Positions 1-8,126 of a stretch of 13,730 bases of DNA are shown here, piece after piece. The position numbers and the translations under genes were made by a program. A model generated the notes under the pieces. That model was given only the letters and a program-made list of their open reading frames with translations. It searched no databases and was not told the origin of the DNA. The stretch comes from CAYLKS01 sp964384205 [NCBI: uncultured bacterium]. GTDB taxonomy: Bacteria > JAGOEH01. Numbering within the stretch: position 1 is the stretch's first letter; each line of letters begins with the position of its first letter. The stretch lies in assembly GCA_964384205.1 (NCBI GenBank), contig CAYLKS010000050.1:1-13730 (forward strand), written 5' to 3'.

Positions 1-882
1 ATGGGGCTTATTAAATATGTAATGTCTTTAATGAATGAAGCAAGAATTGGTGTGTCTGCTCAGGCTCTTGGAATTGCAGAAGCTGCATATAGAGAAGCTC
101 TTTTATATGCAAAGGATAGAGTCCAATTTAAAACTCCTATTATTGATTTGTTGCCTGTTTCTGAAATGCTGGCAAATATGAATATGAAAATACAAGCAGG
201 TAGGACACTTCTTTATGAAACAACAAGAGTTGTTGATATGAAGGATGTATTAGAAGATCATATTGAAAAATATCCAGAGAAGAAGAAGGAATTGAAAGCT
301 GAATTGAAAAAATATATTCATTATGCTGATTTATTAACTCCTATGGTTAAGGCTTATAATACAGAAATGGCAAATCAGGTAGCGTATGATTGTATTCAGG
401 TACATGGTGGTACTGGATATATGAAAGATTTTAATGCAGAAAGATATTATAGAGATGCAAGAATTACAAGTATTTATGAGGGGACAACTCAATTGCAAGT
501 AGTAGCAGCAATCGGTGGTGTTATGAAAGGCACAGCTGTTGAATTAATTGAAGAGTATGAGCAAAAATATGATTTATCAAAGCTTGGTTCGATTTATAAT
601 ACGTTAAAAGAAATGAAAGAAAAATTGATTAGCGCAGTTTCTTTTGTAAGAGAAAAAGCAGATCCTGAATATCAGCATTTACATTCACGAAGACTGGTTG
701 AACTTACGACAAATGTTGTTATTGGTTATTTAATGGCGAAAGATGCTTTAGTAAATACTGAGAAAAAAAGTATTTTGACTTATTTTATAGAATATTCATA
801 TCCAGAGGTAAATAAGTTGCATTTTATAATAACTAATAATTTTAAGTCATTGATAGATAAAAGAGAAGAACTATTAAGGTAA
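1..882 (+). CDS. Acyl-CoA dehydrogenase, C-terminal part (5' end outside window)
   Basis: The visible 293 residues are the C-terminal half of an FAD-dependent acyl-CoA dehydrogenase, which oxidises acyl-CoA thioesters to 2-enoyl-CoA in the cytoplasm. The helical region MNEARIG (11-17), the segment QVHGGTGY (133-140) with RYYRDARI (148-155), and the block SIYEGTTQLQ (157-166) are family hallmarks. Glu160 sits where SCAD-type enzymes carry the catalytic base. Beyond residue 180 lies an extra helical tail of about 110 residues, as in the longer (about 560-600 aa) subfamily with an additional C-terminal domain. The N-terminal FAD/substrate-binding part is missing, so the ATG at base 1 is almost certainly an internal methionine and the gene is cut by the window edge. 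It ends 18 nt before a strong hairpin and is followed by an unrelated transcription unit. Family is sure; substrate cannot be told. Confidence 0.92.
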   Translation: MGLIKYVMSLMNEARIGVSAQALGIAEAAYREALLYAKDRVQFKTPIIDLLPVSEMLANMNMKIQAGRTLLYETTRVVDMKDVLEDHIEKYPEKKKELKAELKKYIHYADLLTPMVKAYNTEMANQVAYDCIQVHGGTGYMKDFNAERYYRDARITSIYEGTTQLQVVAAIGGVMKGTAVELIEEYEQKYDLSKLGSIYNTLKEMKEKLISAVSFVREKADPEYQHLHSRRLVELTTNVVIGYLMAKDALVNTEKKSILTYFIEYSYPEVNKLHFIITNNFKSLIDKREELLR

Positions 883-900
883 ATAATTTATTGATATAGT

Positions 901-947
901 AATCCCCATAGATATTGAGATCTATGGGGATTATATATTTAATTTTC
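901..947 (+). terminator. Hairpin terminator after acyl-CoA dehydrogenase
   Basis: A perfect 13-bp inverted repeat, AATCCCCATAGAT (901-913) and ATCTATGGGGATT (920-932), encloses a 6-nt loop. It lies 18 nt after the dehydrogenase stop codon. The following sequence is T/A-rich (ATATATTTAATTTTC) rather than an uninterrupted T-tract. Position and stem strength make it the likely 3' end of the upstream transcript, separating it from the pdxST unit. Confidence 0.75.
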
Positions 948-974
948 AAATTATATTATTTTTATAAAAAGGTA

Positions 975-1003
975 TTGACAATATTGTAAAAAAGATTTAA
1001 ATT
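975..1003 (+). promoter_or_regulatory. Putative sigma70-type promoter for pdxST
   Basis: A perfect -35 hexamer TTGACA (975-980) is followed after 17 nt by TAAATT (998-1003), a 4/6 match to TATAAT. Transcription would start near 1010, just ahead of the AGGAGG (1019-1024) that serves pdxS. It is the only clear promoter match between the upstream terminator and pdxS. The weak -10 in AT-rich DNA keeps the confidence moderate. Confidence 0.45.
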
Positions 1004-1030
1004 ATTCTAACTTCTCACAGGAGGAAAAAA

Positions 1031-1906
1031 ATGGCAGAATTGAGATTAAAAATAGGCCTTGCTGATATGTTAAAAGGCGGGGTTATAATGGATGTAACTG
1101 ATGCAAAACAAGCTGAAATTGCAGAAAAAGCAGGTGCTGTTGCTGTTATGGCATTGGAAAGAGTTCCAGCAGATATTAGAAAACAGGGTGGGGTCGCAAG
1201 AATGGCTTCTATAAAAAAAATTAAAGAGATTATGTCAGCAGTGGATATTCCTGTTATGGCAAAATGTAGAATAGGCCATTTTGTAGAAGCTCAAATTTTA
1301 GAAGCTTTAGGTATTGATTTTATAGATGAATCAGAAGTGTTGACACCTGCAGATGATCAATATCATGTTGATAAATTTGCTTTTAATGTTCCTTTTGTAT
1401 GTGGTTGTAGAAATTTAGGTGAAGCTTTAAGGAGAATAGGTGAAGGTGCTGCATTGATCAGAACAAAAGGTGAAGCGGGAACTGGAGATATTATTCAAGC
1501 TGTAAAACATATGAGGGCAGTGCAAAGTGGTATAAAAAGATTAACTATGTTACGAGATGATGAACTTATGACTGAGGCAAAAAATCTTGGTGCTCCATAT
1601 GACTTGGTTCGTTGGGTTGCAAAAGAGGGGAAATTGCCAGTACCTAATTTTGCAGCAGGTGGTGTTGCTACTCCTGCTGATGCGGCATTGATGATGCAGC
1701 TTGGTGCAGAAAGTGTATTTGTTGGCTCAGGTATTTTTAAATCAAGCGATCCTGAAAAAAGGGCAAAAGCTATTGTAATGGCTGTTAATCATTATAATGA
1801 TCCTAAAGCTTTAGCTGAGATTTCTGAGGAATTAGGCGATCCAATGGAAGGCATTGATACTAGTAAATTAGATGATGAAGAAAGATTGGAAACAAGAGGT
1901 TGGTAA
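1031..1906 (+). CDS. pdxS: Pyridoxal 5'-phosphate synthase subunit PdxS
   Basis: This is the synthase subunit of the DXP-independent PLP pathway. It condenses ribose 5-phosphate, glyceraldehyde 3-phosphate and ammonia into PLP as a (beta/alpha)8 barrel that assembles into a dodecamer. At 291 aa it has the family's usual length and is colinear throughout. Asp21, Lys78 ([10 protein letters not shown]) and Lys146 ([12 protein letters not shown]) correspond to the conserved active-site aspartate and the two Schiff-base lysines. The phosphate-binding motifs [13 protein letters not shown] and [12 protein letters not shown] are intact. The start is fixed by AGGAGG at 1019-1024, 6 nt before the ATG. 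Three bases separate it from pdxT, which supplies the ammonia, so the two are surely co-transcribed. Identification is essentially certain. Confidence 0.98.
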   Translation: MAELRLKIGLADMLKGGVIMDVTDAKQAEIAEKAGAVAVMALERVPADIRKQGGVARMASIKKIKEIMSAVDIPVMAKCRIGHFVEAQILEALGIDFIDESEVLTPADDQYHVDKFAFNVPFVCGCRNLGEALRRIGEGAALIRTKGEAGTGDIIQAVKHMRAVQSGIKRLTMLRDDELMTEAKNLGAPYDLVRWVAKEGKLPVPNFAAGGVATPADAALMMQLGAESVFVGSGIFKSSDPEKRAKAIVMAVNHYNDPKALAEISEELGDPMEGIDTSKLDDEERLETRGW

Positions 1907-1909
1907 CTT

Positions 1910-2554
1910 TTGATAGCTGCGGTTCTTGCTCTTCAGGGAGATTTTGATAGTCATCTAAAGGCATTAAGACGACATTTTTCTATCCGTGATATTGTATTAA
2001 TAAAGAAAACAAATGATATAAAACGGATTGATAATCTTGATATTTTAGCAATTCCAGGAGGAGAATCTTCTACTTTTTCTTATCTTTTAGAGTATAATAA
2101 CATGATAGATGATCTTGTAGATTTGATCAAGAATCGAACAAAAGTAGTATTGGGAACATGTGCAGGTGCTATTTTGCTTGCTAAAAATGTTGTTAATAAA
2201 GGTAGAAGCAATAATTTAGGTATAGTTGATATTACTATCCAAAGAAATGCCTATGGAAGACAGGTTGATTCTTTTATTGGAAATTTAAGGTTATCAGAAT
2301 TAGCAGGCAAATATGAAATAGATATTAGTAATATAGATAGGAGTAAATTAGAAGCAGTATTTATAAGAGCTCCAAAAATTATAGATGTTGGAAGTAATGT
2401 GGAAATTTTAGGATATGTTGATAATGATCCTGTTTTTGTCAGAGAAAATAATATTATTTTAACAACATTTCATCCTGAATTATCAAACAATTCTGTGGTA
2501 TATGATATTATAAGACAGATTGCATTGACTTCTACAGAGATTAATTTTACTTAA
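1910..2554 (+). CDS. pdxT: Pyridoxal 5'-phosphate synthase glutaminase subunit PdxT
   Basis: This class I glutamine amidotransferase hydrolyses glutamine and channels ammonia into PdxS. All family motifs are present in order: LALQGDF near the N-terminus, PGGESST (49-55), the nucleophile elbow GTCAGA with Cys84, FIRAP (151-155) and FHPEL with His188 and Glu190. The Cys84-His188-Glu190 triad is therefore complete. The start is a TTG, giving MIAAVLALQG, exactly the expected N-terminus. A GAGG in the pdxS 3' end (1896-1899) and a 3-nt intergenic gap suggest translational coupling to pdxS. At 214 aa it is slightly longer than many homologues (about 190-200 aa), with a short polar C-terminal tail. 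An inositol-3-phosphate synthase gene follows after 33 nt. Confidence 0.97.
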   Translation: MIAAVLALQGDFDSHLKALRRHFSIRDIVLIKKTNDIKRIDNLDILAIPGGESSTFSYLLEYNNMIDDLVDLIKNRTKVVLGTCAGAILLAKNVVNKGRSNNLGIVDITIQRNAYGRQVDSFIGNLRLSELAGKYEIDISNIDRSKLEAVFIRAPKIIDVGSNVEILGYVDNDPVFVRENNIILTTFHPELSNNSVVYDIIRQIALTSTEINFT

Positions 2555-2587
2555 TTTAACATAAAGTTTCAAAAGAGGAGGAACTCG

Positions 2588-3676
2588 ATGAGTGACAATA
2601 AGATTCGTGTTGCAATTATTGGTGTTGGTAACTGTGCATCATCATTAGTTCAGGGAGTGCATTTTTATAAAGATGCAAAGGAAGATGATTTTGTACCAGG
2701 TCTTATGCATGTGAATTTGGGTGGATATCATATTCGTGACATCGAATTTGTAGCTGCTTTTGATATTGATAAAAATAAAGTTGGTAAAGACTTATCAGAA
2801 GCTATTTTTACTTATCCTAATAATACTTATAAGTTTTGTGATGTCCCTAATTTAGGAGTGAAGGTTGAAAGAGGAATGACTCATGATGGTTTAGGAAAGT
2901 ATTTATCTCAGATTATTGAAAAGGCTCCTGGTCCTACAGCTGATATAGTGAAAATTTTAAAAGAAAGAAAAGTAGATGTTGTAATTAATTATTTGCCAGT
3001 TGGTTCTGAAGAAGCTACAAAATGGTATGTTGAACAGGTTTTAGAAGCTGGATGTGCATTTGTTAACGCTATTCCTGTATTTATTGGAAGAGAAGAATAT
3101 TGGAGCAATAGATTTAAAGAAAAAGGATTGCCAGTAATAGGTGATGATATTAAATCTCAGGTAGGAGCAACCATTACTCATAGAGTTTTAACAAGATTGT
3201 TCAGAGAAAGAGGAGTAAAATTACTCAGAACTTCTCAGTTGAATGTTGGTGGAAATACTGATTTCTTGAATATGCTCGAAAGAGAAAGATTAGAATCTAA
3301 AAAGATTAGTAAGACAAATGCGGTAACTTCAATGCTTGATTATGATATTGGTAAAGATAATGTTTATATTGGACCAAGTGATTATGTAGCATGGTTAAAA
3401 GATAGAAAATGGGCTCATATTAGATTAGAGGGTGAGACCTTTGGCGGTGTTCCTTTAAATCTGGAAATGAAACTTGAAGTTTGGGATAGCCCTAATTCTG
3501 CAGGTGTCATTATTGACGCTTTAAGATGCGCAAAACTTGCTTTAGATAATGGATTATCTGGTTCAATTTTAGAACCTTCTGCATATTTTATGAAATCCCC
3601 AATGAAGCAGGTTCCCGATGATCAAGCAAGAAGAGATTTAGAAGAATTTATCGAAAAATACGGAAAGAAAAATTAA
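2588..3676 (+). CDS. ino1: Inositol-3-phosphate synthase (myo-inositol-1-phosphate synthase)
   Basis: This NAD-dependent cytoplasmic enzyme isomerises glucose 6-phosphate to inositol 3-phosphate, the first step to inositol lipids and inositol-based solutes. The 362-aa protein is the short prokaryotic form (archaeal/actinobacterial type, as in mycobacterial Ino1), not the eukaryotic form of over 500 aa. It opens with a Rossmann motif [14 protein letters not shown] (10-23). The block [14 protein letters not shown] (134-147), the signature [15 protein letters not shown] (185-199, with Lys189) and [11 protein letters not shown] (219-229) are the conserved NAD/substrate regions. A strong AGGAGG (2576-2581) lies 6 nt before the ATG. 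The 33-nt gap after pdxT, with no terminator, suggests a pdxS-pdxT-ino1 transcript that ends at the hairpin at 3699-3726. What the cell does with the inositol phosphate is not visible here. Confidence 0.95.
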   Translation: MSDNKIRVAIIGVGNCASSLVQGVHFYKDAKEDDFVPGLMHVNLGGYHIRDIEFVAAFDIDKNKVGKDLSEAIFTYPNNTYKFCDVPNLGVKVERGMTHDGLGKYLSQIIEKAPGPTADIVKILKERKVDVVINYLPVGSEEATKWYVEQVLEAGCAFVNAIPVFIGREEYWSNRFKEKGLPVIGDDIKSQVGATITHRVLTRLFRERGVKLLRTSQLNVGGNTDFLNMLERERLESKKISKTNAVTSMLDYDIGKDNVYIGPSDYVAWLKDRKWAHIRLEGETFGGVPLNLEMKLEVWDSPNSAGVIIDALRCAKLALDNGLSGSILEPSAYFMKSPMKQVPDDQARRDLEEFIEKYGKKN

Positions 3677-3698
3677 TTTTAGAAAAGATTAGAAAATT

Positions 3699-3735
3699 GG
3701 CATAGGATAATATAACGTCCTATGCCTTTTTATTT
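3699..3735 (+). terminator. Rho-independent terminator after ino1, abutting the tmk start
   Basis: The inverted repeat GGCATAGGA (3699-3707) and TCCTATGCC (3718-3726) forms a 9-bp stem around a 10-nt loop. It is followed by TTTTTATTT (3727-3735). It is a textbook terminator 22 nt after the ino1 stop. Unusually, its T-tract runs straight into the ATG of tmk at 3736. The loop contains TATAAC (3711-3716), with a weak TTAGAA (3689-3694) 16 nt upstream. A tmk promoter may therefore be embedded in the hairpin, though that part is speculative. Confidence 0.85.
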
Positions 3736-4368
3736 ATGGGAAGATTATTTGTTACATTTGAAGGTATAGATAGAAGTGGTAAAACTACTCAAATAAAATT
3801 ATTTAATAAATATTTGAAAGATAATAATTATAATTTTTCAATTTATAGAGAGCCGGGTGGTACTTCTGTATCTGAAAAAATAAGAGATATTTTATTAGAT
3901 AAGGATAACTATGTTTCTCCTTATACGGAACTACTTTTATATATTGCAAGTAGAAGACAATTATTAGATGAAAAAATTTTAACGGATTTAAATAATAAAA
4001 TTGTAATATGTGATAGATATATTGATTCTACAATTGTATATCAGGGGGTATTGCGAAATATTTCAAGAGAAAGAATTTTAAAATTACATGAGTTGGTTGA
4101 TATTAATTTAATGCCAGATTTGACGTTTTTACTGGATATTTCTGCTGAGGAAAGTATAAGAAGAATGAGAGATTCAGATAAGGTAGATAGAATGGAAGAT
4201 ATTTCTTATGAATTTATCCAGAATTTACGCAATGGTTTTTTAAAATTAGCTAATATTGAAAATAAAAGATTTTTTATTATAGATGGTACGTTATCAGTTG
4301 AGGAGATTAATAAGTTAATTATTGATAAGTTTGAACAAAAAATAAAGGAAAGGACTGACGATGAGTAG
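3736..4368 (+). CDS. tmk: Thymidylate kinase (dTMP kinase)
   Basis: The enzyme phosphorylates dTMP to dTDP with ATP, an essential step in dTTP supply. At 210 aa it is of normal length. The N-terminal FVTFEGIDRSGKTTQ holds the P-loop with Lys16 and Thr17. REPGG (38-42) and the DRY motif in ICDRYIDST (91-99) bind the nucleotide. IRRMRDSDKVDRMED (141-155) is the LID. The P-loop has Arg13 where most bacterial enzymes have Gly, a feature of the eukaryotic-type (type I) enzymes. The ATG gives the expected N-terminus and no other ATG, GTG or TTG fits. Nevertheless there is no Shine-Dalgarno: the nine bases before it are the T-tract of a terminator. The gene overlaps the downstream protease gene by 8 nt and so heads the tmk-protease-rlpA-transporter unit. 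Confidence 0.97.
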   Translation: MGRLFVTFEGIDRSGKTTQIKLFNKYLKDNNYNFSIYREPGGTSVSEKIRDILLDKDNYVSPYTELLLYIASRRQLLDEKILTDLNNKIVICDRYIDSTIVYQGVLRNISRERILKLHELVDINLMPDLTFLLDISAEESIRRMRDSDKVDRMEDISYEFIQNLRNGFLKLANIENKRFFIIDGTLSVEEINKLIIDKFEQKIKERTDDE

Positions 4369-6091
4369 ATCGAAATTTTTACTTTTTGTTTTGATTATTT
4401 TTGTAGCTTTGTTTTCGGATAATCCATATAATTCTTTTGGACAGAAAAATAAATATAAAGATGATATTGAAGCATTAAGGCTTTTCGAAACAGTATATAA
4501 ACAGATTAAATTTAGGTATTATAGGGATATAGATCCTTATCATGTAATTTATACAGCTATTAATGCTATTATAAAAAATGAATTAGATCCCCATTCTTAT
4601 TTTTATAAAGATAAGAAAGCCTTTTCAAATTTAAAAATTCAAACAGAGGGTGAGTATGGCGGACTTGGAATGCGCGTGTCAATGCAGGATGGATGGCTTA
4701 CTGTTGTAAGTCCAATGTTTAAAAGCCCTGCTTTAAAAGCAGGAATTATGTCCGGCGATAAGATAATTAAGATTAATGGTAAAAGTACAAAAGGTTATAG
4801 TTTAGAAGAACTTGTGGAAAAATTAAGAGGAAAAGTTGGCACTAAGGTAACTATTACCATAAATAGAGACGGTGAGATTTTTGATATTACATTAGTACGT
4901 GATAAGATAATCGTTCCAAGCATTCCTTACTATGGGGTTTATAAGGGAGTTGGCTATATTCATCTTGTTGATTTTTCAAAAAAGACAGAAGGTGATCTTA
5001 TAAAAGCAATAAATGATCTTAAAAAGAAAAATATCAAGGGTATAGTTTTAGATTTAAGAAATAATCCTGGTGGACTTCTTGATCAGGCCATTAAAGTTGT
5101 TGCTGCTTTTATTGGGCCGGATAAATTAGTTGTAACTACAAAATCAAGATATGAACAAAGATATAATGAATGGAAAACAAATAGTGAAAAAATTTACGAT
5201 GGAAAATTGGTAGTTTTGGTAAATAGAGGAAGTGCAAGTGCTTCAGAGATTGTATCAGGTACTATTCAAGATTATGATAGAGGAGTAATTATTGGTACCA
5301 ATACCTTTGGAAAAGGTTCTGTTCAAAATATTTTTCCATTAGATATGGAACAGAATAGGATTTTAAAATTGACAACATCACATTATTATATTCCAAGTGG
5401 TAGATGTATACATAAAATTACAAGTTATAAAAAGTATTATTACGATGATGATAAAAAATTAGATAAAGATTCATTAAAGGCTTTAATAAATACTGAAAAT
5501 GAGAGAGTGTCGTTTATTAATTTTGAAGATTCTAATTTTATTGAAATTCTTAAAAATAAAAAATATTATACAAATCATGGAAGAGAAGTTCACGCTGGTA
5601 ATGGAATTGAACCTGATATTATTGTAAAAGATGCTTTACTTTCTAATTTTTCTGCATATTTTAGAAGATATAACGCTTATTTTAAATTTGCTGTTGAATA
5701 CAGAAAAAAACATCCCAATGGGAAGATTGATGATGAACATAAAGTTGTAGAAGAATTTAAAAAATTTTGCAATAAACATGATTATAAATATAAATCTCAA
5801 TCTTCTAAATTAATTACTCAGTTGGAAAAGTCTTTGAAAGATGAAAAATATTCTTCAGATATGTTTGAAATGGTTAAAAATCTTGAAACAAAACTACAAA
5901 ATGAAAATGATAAGTTGTTTTATACTTACAAAGATGAAATAATATTTTTGATAAAACAGCAACTGCTGATTCAAATCAAAGGAGAAGATGCTGTATATCC
6001 TTTACAATTTTCAGAAGACCCTGTACTTCAAAAAGCTGTGGAAATAATAAAAAATGATAAAGAGTATAATAAAATATTATCTGCTAATTAG
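4361..6091 (+). CDS. S41 family C-terminal processing protease (CtpA/Prc type), exported
   Basis: This is a tail-specific serine protease of the cell envelope. Domains in order: a signal peptide or N-terminal anchor (1-27, hydrophobic core [13 protein letters not shown]), an N-terminal helical region, a PDZ domain (about 95-180, with GLGMRV and [10 protein letters not shown]), the S41 core (about 185-425), and a lysine-rich helical C-terminal extension of about 150 residues. The catalytic motifs are intact: Ser293 in [12 protein letters not shown], Lys318 in TFGKGSVQ (25 residues later, as in known CTPs) and Gln322. DLRNNPGG (231-238) is the conserved oxyanion-side loop. The extension ending in NDKEYNKIL resembles that of Bacteroidota-type S41 proteases of about 550 aa. 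The gene starts inside tmk (ATGAGTAG overlap) with AAGGAAAGGA upstream, and its last 38 nt overlap rlpA. Its role is inferred as maturation or turnover of envelope proteins, plausibly including lytic enzymes such as its neighbour. Confidence 0.93.
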   Translation: MSRSKFLLFVLIIFVALFSDNPYNSFGQKNKYKDDIEALRLFETVYKQIKFRYYRDIDPYHVIYTAINAIIKNELDPHSYFYKDKKAFSNLKIQTEGEYGGLGMRVSMQDGWLTVVSPMFKSPALKAGIMSGDKIIKINGKSTKGYSLEELVEKLRGKVGTKVTITINRDGEIFDITLVRDKIIVPSIPYYGVYKGVGYIHLVDFSKKTEGDLIKAINDLKKKNIKGIVLDLRNNPGGLLDQAIKVVAAFIGPDKLVVTTKSRYEQRYNEWKTNSEKIYDGKLVVLVNRGSASASEIVSGTIQDYDRGVIIGTNTFGKGSVQNIFPLDMEQNRILKLTTSHYYIPSGRCIHKITSYKKYYYDDDKKLDKDSLKALINTENERVSFINFEDSNFIEILKNKKYYTNHGREVHAGNGIEPDIIVKDALLSNFSAYFRRYNAYFKFAVEYRKKHPNGKIDDEHKVVEEFKKFCNKHDYKYKSQSSKLITQLEKSLKDEKYSSDMFEMVKNLETKLQNENDKLFYTYKDEIIFLIKQQLLIQIKGEDAVYPLQFSEDPVLQKAVEIIKNDKEYNKILSAN

Positions 6092-6458
6092 TATTATCTT
6101 AATCATTGGTTGTGCAACAGTACCTCGGTATAAAACAGGTACTGTTGTTAAACCTTCACCAAAGAGATTTGTTCAGTATGGATATGCCAGTTATTATGGT
6201 AAAGCTTATCATAATAAAAGAACAGCAAGTGGTGAAATATTTGATATGAATAAATTAACAGCAGCGCATAGATCATTGCCATTTTTTACAAAAGTTAAGG
6301 TGACTAATTTAGAAAATGGGAAATCCGTTATTGTGTATATTAATGACAGAGGGCCTTTTGTTAAAAATAGGATAATAGATTTATCATACGCTGCTGCCAA
6401 AAAACTTGATATGTTAGCTGAGGGCGTTGTAAAAGTTAAAATAGAGGTGGTAAATTAA
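6054..6458 (+). CDS. rlpA: RlpA-like septal lytic transglycosylase, lipoprotein
   Basis: This small double-psi beta-barrel protein is of the RlpA family, whose characterised members are lytic transglycosylases that cleave peptidoglycan strands lacking stem peptides at the septum. A lipoprotein signal peptide ends at IIGC, with Cys20 as the likely lipidated residue. The barrel spans about 43-132, starting YGYASYYG. Glu61, His72 and Asp98 ([20 protein letters not shown]) match the spacing of the functional residues Glu120, His131 and Asp157 of Pseudomonas RlpA. The protein is only 134 aa and lacks the C-terminal SPOR domain, so septal targeting must come from elsewhere. The start lies within the protease gene (38-nt overlap). 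It is chosen because it alone gives a complete lipoprotein signal, and no strong ribosome binding site precedes it, so translational coupling is likely. Confidence 0.93.
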   Translation: MIKSIIKYYLLISIILIIGCATVPRYKTGTVVKPSPKRFVQYGYASYYGKAYHNKRTASGEIFDMNKLTAAHRSLPFFTKVKVTNLENGKSVIVYINDRGPFVKNRIIDLSYAAAKKLDMLAEGVVKVKIEVVN

Positions 6459-6461
6459 AGC

Positions 6462-6476
6462 AAGGAGGACGTTATT
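6462..6476 (+). promoter_or_regulatory. Strong Shine-Dalgarno facing an ATT codon (transporter start)
   Basis: AAGGAGG (6462-6468) is the best ribosome binding site in this operon. No ATG, GTG or TTG in the transporter frame lies at a usable distance. The only plausible codon 5 nt downstream is ATT (6474-6476). The next in-frame standard start, TTG at 6516, is 47 nt away and has no clear Shine-Dalgarno of its own. The site therefore argues for a rare ATT start, or for an ATG altered by mutation or sequencing error. Confidence 0.6.
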
Positions 6477-7958
6477 AGTACCAAGAATAATGGAAATGGT
6501 GTTTTTAAGAGTGCATTGAAAGACATTGTCCAACCTTTTATTGATTTTGCAAAAGCTCCTCGAGTATTGTGGGGAGTTAATATTTCGTATTTTTTCGAGG
6601 GGTTAGTTTATTTTGGTATTCTTACGTTGTTGGCTTTGTATAATGTCAGGTATATTGGATTGAATGACATGCAAGCTGATTGGCTGGTATCTGTTATGAC
6701 AGGTGGTATTACTCTTGCTATGTTTTTTCTTGGTGGTATGGCTGATAAGCTTGGGGTCAAGAAGGCGTTGATTATTTCTTTGCTTTTTATGTTTGCTGGT
6801 AGAATAGTTTTAGCATCTGGACCTCTTATTTCTCATTCAACTGGGCCATGGTCTCTTACTTTTAATTTAACTTTGTTAGGTATCTTAGGGGTTGTCATTG
6901 GTTATGGTATGTATCAACCAGGAGCCTATGCTGCTGTTAGAAAATTTTCAGATGAAAAAACTGCTTCTATGGGATATGCAATGCTTTATGCTGTTATGAA
7001 TTTAGGCGGATTTTTACCCGGTTTCATTTCTCCATTAGTAAGAAAGAATTATTATAAATTTTTACCTGAAAAATTGAGTCCTGAACAGATTAAACATTAT
7101 GATATTTTAGCCGTTTTCTGGGTATATTCCGCTCTGACATTATTAGGAATAATTGTTTTTGCTATTATTGTCAATAGAAAGGCTGTTGAAAAAGCACTTG
7201 CTCAAAAAGCTAAAGCATCTTCTAAAAATCCTGAAGAAGAAAAAGAAAAACAAGAAAAGATTGAGAAAGAAAGAGAAGAGTTGAAAAAATTACCTTTTAT
7301 CCAGAGGGTAAAGCATTGGTTTAAAAATCATCCATTAGCAGATGCAAAATTTGCTTATTTTATTTTTATATTAATACCAGTACAGACATTATTTGCTCAT
7401 AATTGGCTGACTTTACCACAATATGTAAGTCGTGCTTATACTGGAACAGTGCAGGAATATTTTGAATTTTTTGTTAACCTCAATCCTATATTAATTTTTA
7501 TTTTAGCTCCTCTTGCAGCAGCAATTACAAGAAAAGCTAATGTTTTTAAAATGATGGTTGTAGGCACTTTTATTATGGCTTTAGCTCCTTCTTTTATTGC
7601 TTTTGAAAGAAATATTTTTACATTACTTGCTTTTATTTTAGTTATGTCTATTGGTGAAGCTATATGGCAGCCGAGATTTTTACAGTATGCAGCAGAAATA
7701 GCTCCGGAAGGTAGAACTGGTGCTTATATGGGAGTTGCTCAGTTTCCATGGTTTTTAACAAAGATTTTAACAGGATTGTATGCTGGGTGGTTCTTGATGA
7801 AGTATTGTCCAGAACATATGGTTGAAAATCCTAATATTGGAAATCCAGAATTAATGTGGACAATTTATACTGCTATAGCTTTAATATCTCCATTAGGATT
7901 ATTTTTGGCTAAAAAATGGATCGGAGCTTCTATTCATAAAGCAAATGAATCAAAATAA
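6474..7958 (+). CDS. MFS/POT-like membrane transporter
   Basis: This is a polytopic inner-membrane protein with about 12 hydrophobic segments and major facilitator features. The loop GGMADKLGVKKAL, after the second or third helix, is MFS motif A. GMYQPGAYAAVRKF and GEAIWQPRFLQYAAEIAPEGRTGAYMG resemble the proton-dependent oligopeptide (POT/PTR) branch. Between the two six-helix halves lies a charged Lys/Glu-rich linker of about 50 residues, probably a cytoplasmic helix. The substrate cannot be told; peptides are only a family-based guess. I place the start at ATT 6474, 5 nt after AAGGAGG. This gives 494 aa beginning (M)STKNNGNGVFKSAL. The conservative alternative is TTG 6516 (480 aa), which lacks a ribosome binding site. 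The gene lies 15 nt after rlpA in the same frame and is the last of the operon, followed by a strong terminator. Confidence 0.85.
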   Translation: MSTKNNGNGVFKSALKDIVQPFIDFAKAPRVLWGVNISYFFEGLVYFGILTLLALYNVRYIGLNDMQADWLVSVMTGGITLAMFFLGGMADKLGVKKALIISLLFMFAGRIVLASGPLISHSTGPWSLTFNLTLLGILGVVIGYGMYQPGAYAAVRKFSDEKTASMGYAMLYAVMNLGGFLPGFISPLVRKNYYKFLPEKLSPEQIKHYDILAVFWVYSALTLLGIIVFAIIVNRKAVEKALAQKAKASSKNPEEEKEKQEKIEKEREELKKLPFIQRVKHWFKNHPLADAKFAYFIFILIPVQTLFAHNWLTLPQYVSRAYTGTVQEYFEFFVNLNPILIFILAPLAAAITRKANVFKMMVVGTFIMALAPSFIAFERNIFTLLAFILVMSIGEAIWQPRFLQYAAEIAPEGRTGAYMGVAQFPWFLTKILTGLYAGWFLMKYCPEHMVENPNIGNPELMWTIYTAIALISPLGLFLAKKWIGASIHKANESK

Positions 7959-7987
7959 AAAGTTTTATTAAATAAAAAATTACGATA

Positions 7988-8028
7988 GGGCAGAGAAAAT
8001 CAATATCTCTGCCCTTTTTTATTTTTTT
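7988..8028 (+). terminator. Rho-independent terminator after the transporter
   Basis: GGGCAGAGA (7988-7996) and TCTCTGCCC (8006-8014) form a perfect 9-bp GC-rich stem with a 9-nt loop. It is followed by TTTTTTATTTTTTT. It sits 29 nt after the transporter stop and closes the tmk-protease-rlpA-transporter unit. Confidence 0.93.
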
Positions 8029-8037
8029 ATTGTTTTT

Positions 8038-8126
8038 TATAATATATTTTGTATATTGAATAAAGAGATACTTATATTTCTTTTAGAGATATGTGTATAT
8101 GATAGTAATTTTAAAAGGAGATTATA
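8038..8126 (+). promoter_or_regulatory. Leader of lipoprotein gene: possible -10 elements and Shine-Dalgarno
   Basis: The DNA between the terminator and the lipoprotein gene is almost entirely A/T. It contains a perfect TATAAT (8038-8043) and a near match, TATGAT (8098-8103). Neither has a convincing -35 hexamer 16-18 nt upstream. AAGGAG (8115-8120) lies 6 nt before the ATG at 8127 and clearly fixes that start. A promoter must be present here because a terminator lies upstream, but I cannot say which element is used. Confidence 0.35.

Noticed and set aside
1-30. ATG at base 1 as the true start of the acyl-CoA dehydrogenase
   Set aside because: The protein would lack the whole N-terminal FAD and substrate-binding region. 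The methionine aligns to the interior of the family.
6209-6400. Minus-strand open frame opposite rlpA
   Set aside because: It is antisense to the RlpA barrel with its conserved Glu/His/Asp. It is short and has no start signal.
6490-6519. Nine-codon ORF (MEMVFLRVH) between the Shine-Dalgarno and the TTG of the transporter
   Set aside because: Its ATG is 21 nt from AAGGAGG, too far for that site. The DNA is better explained as the transporter's N-terminus starting at ATT.
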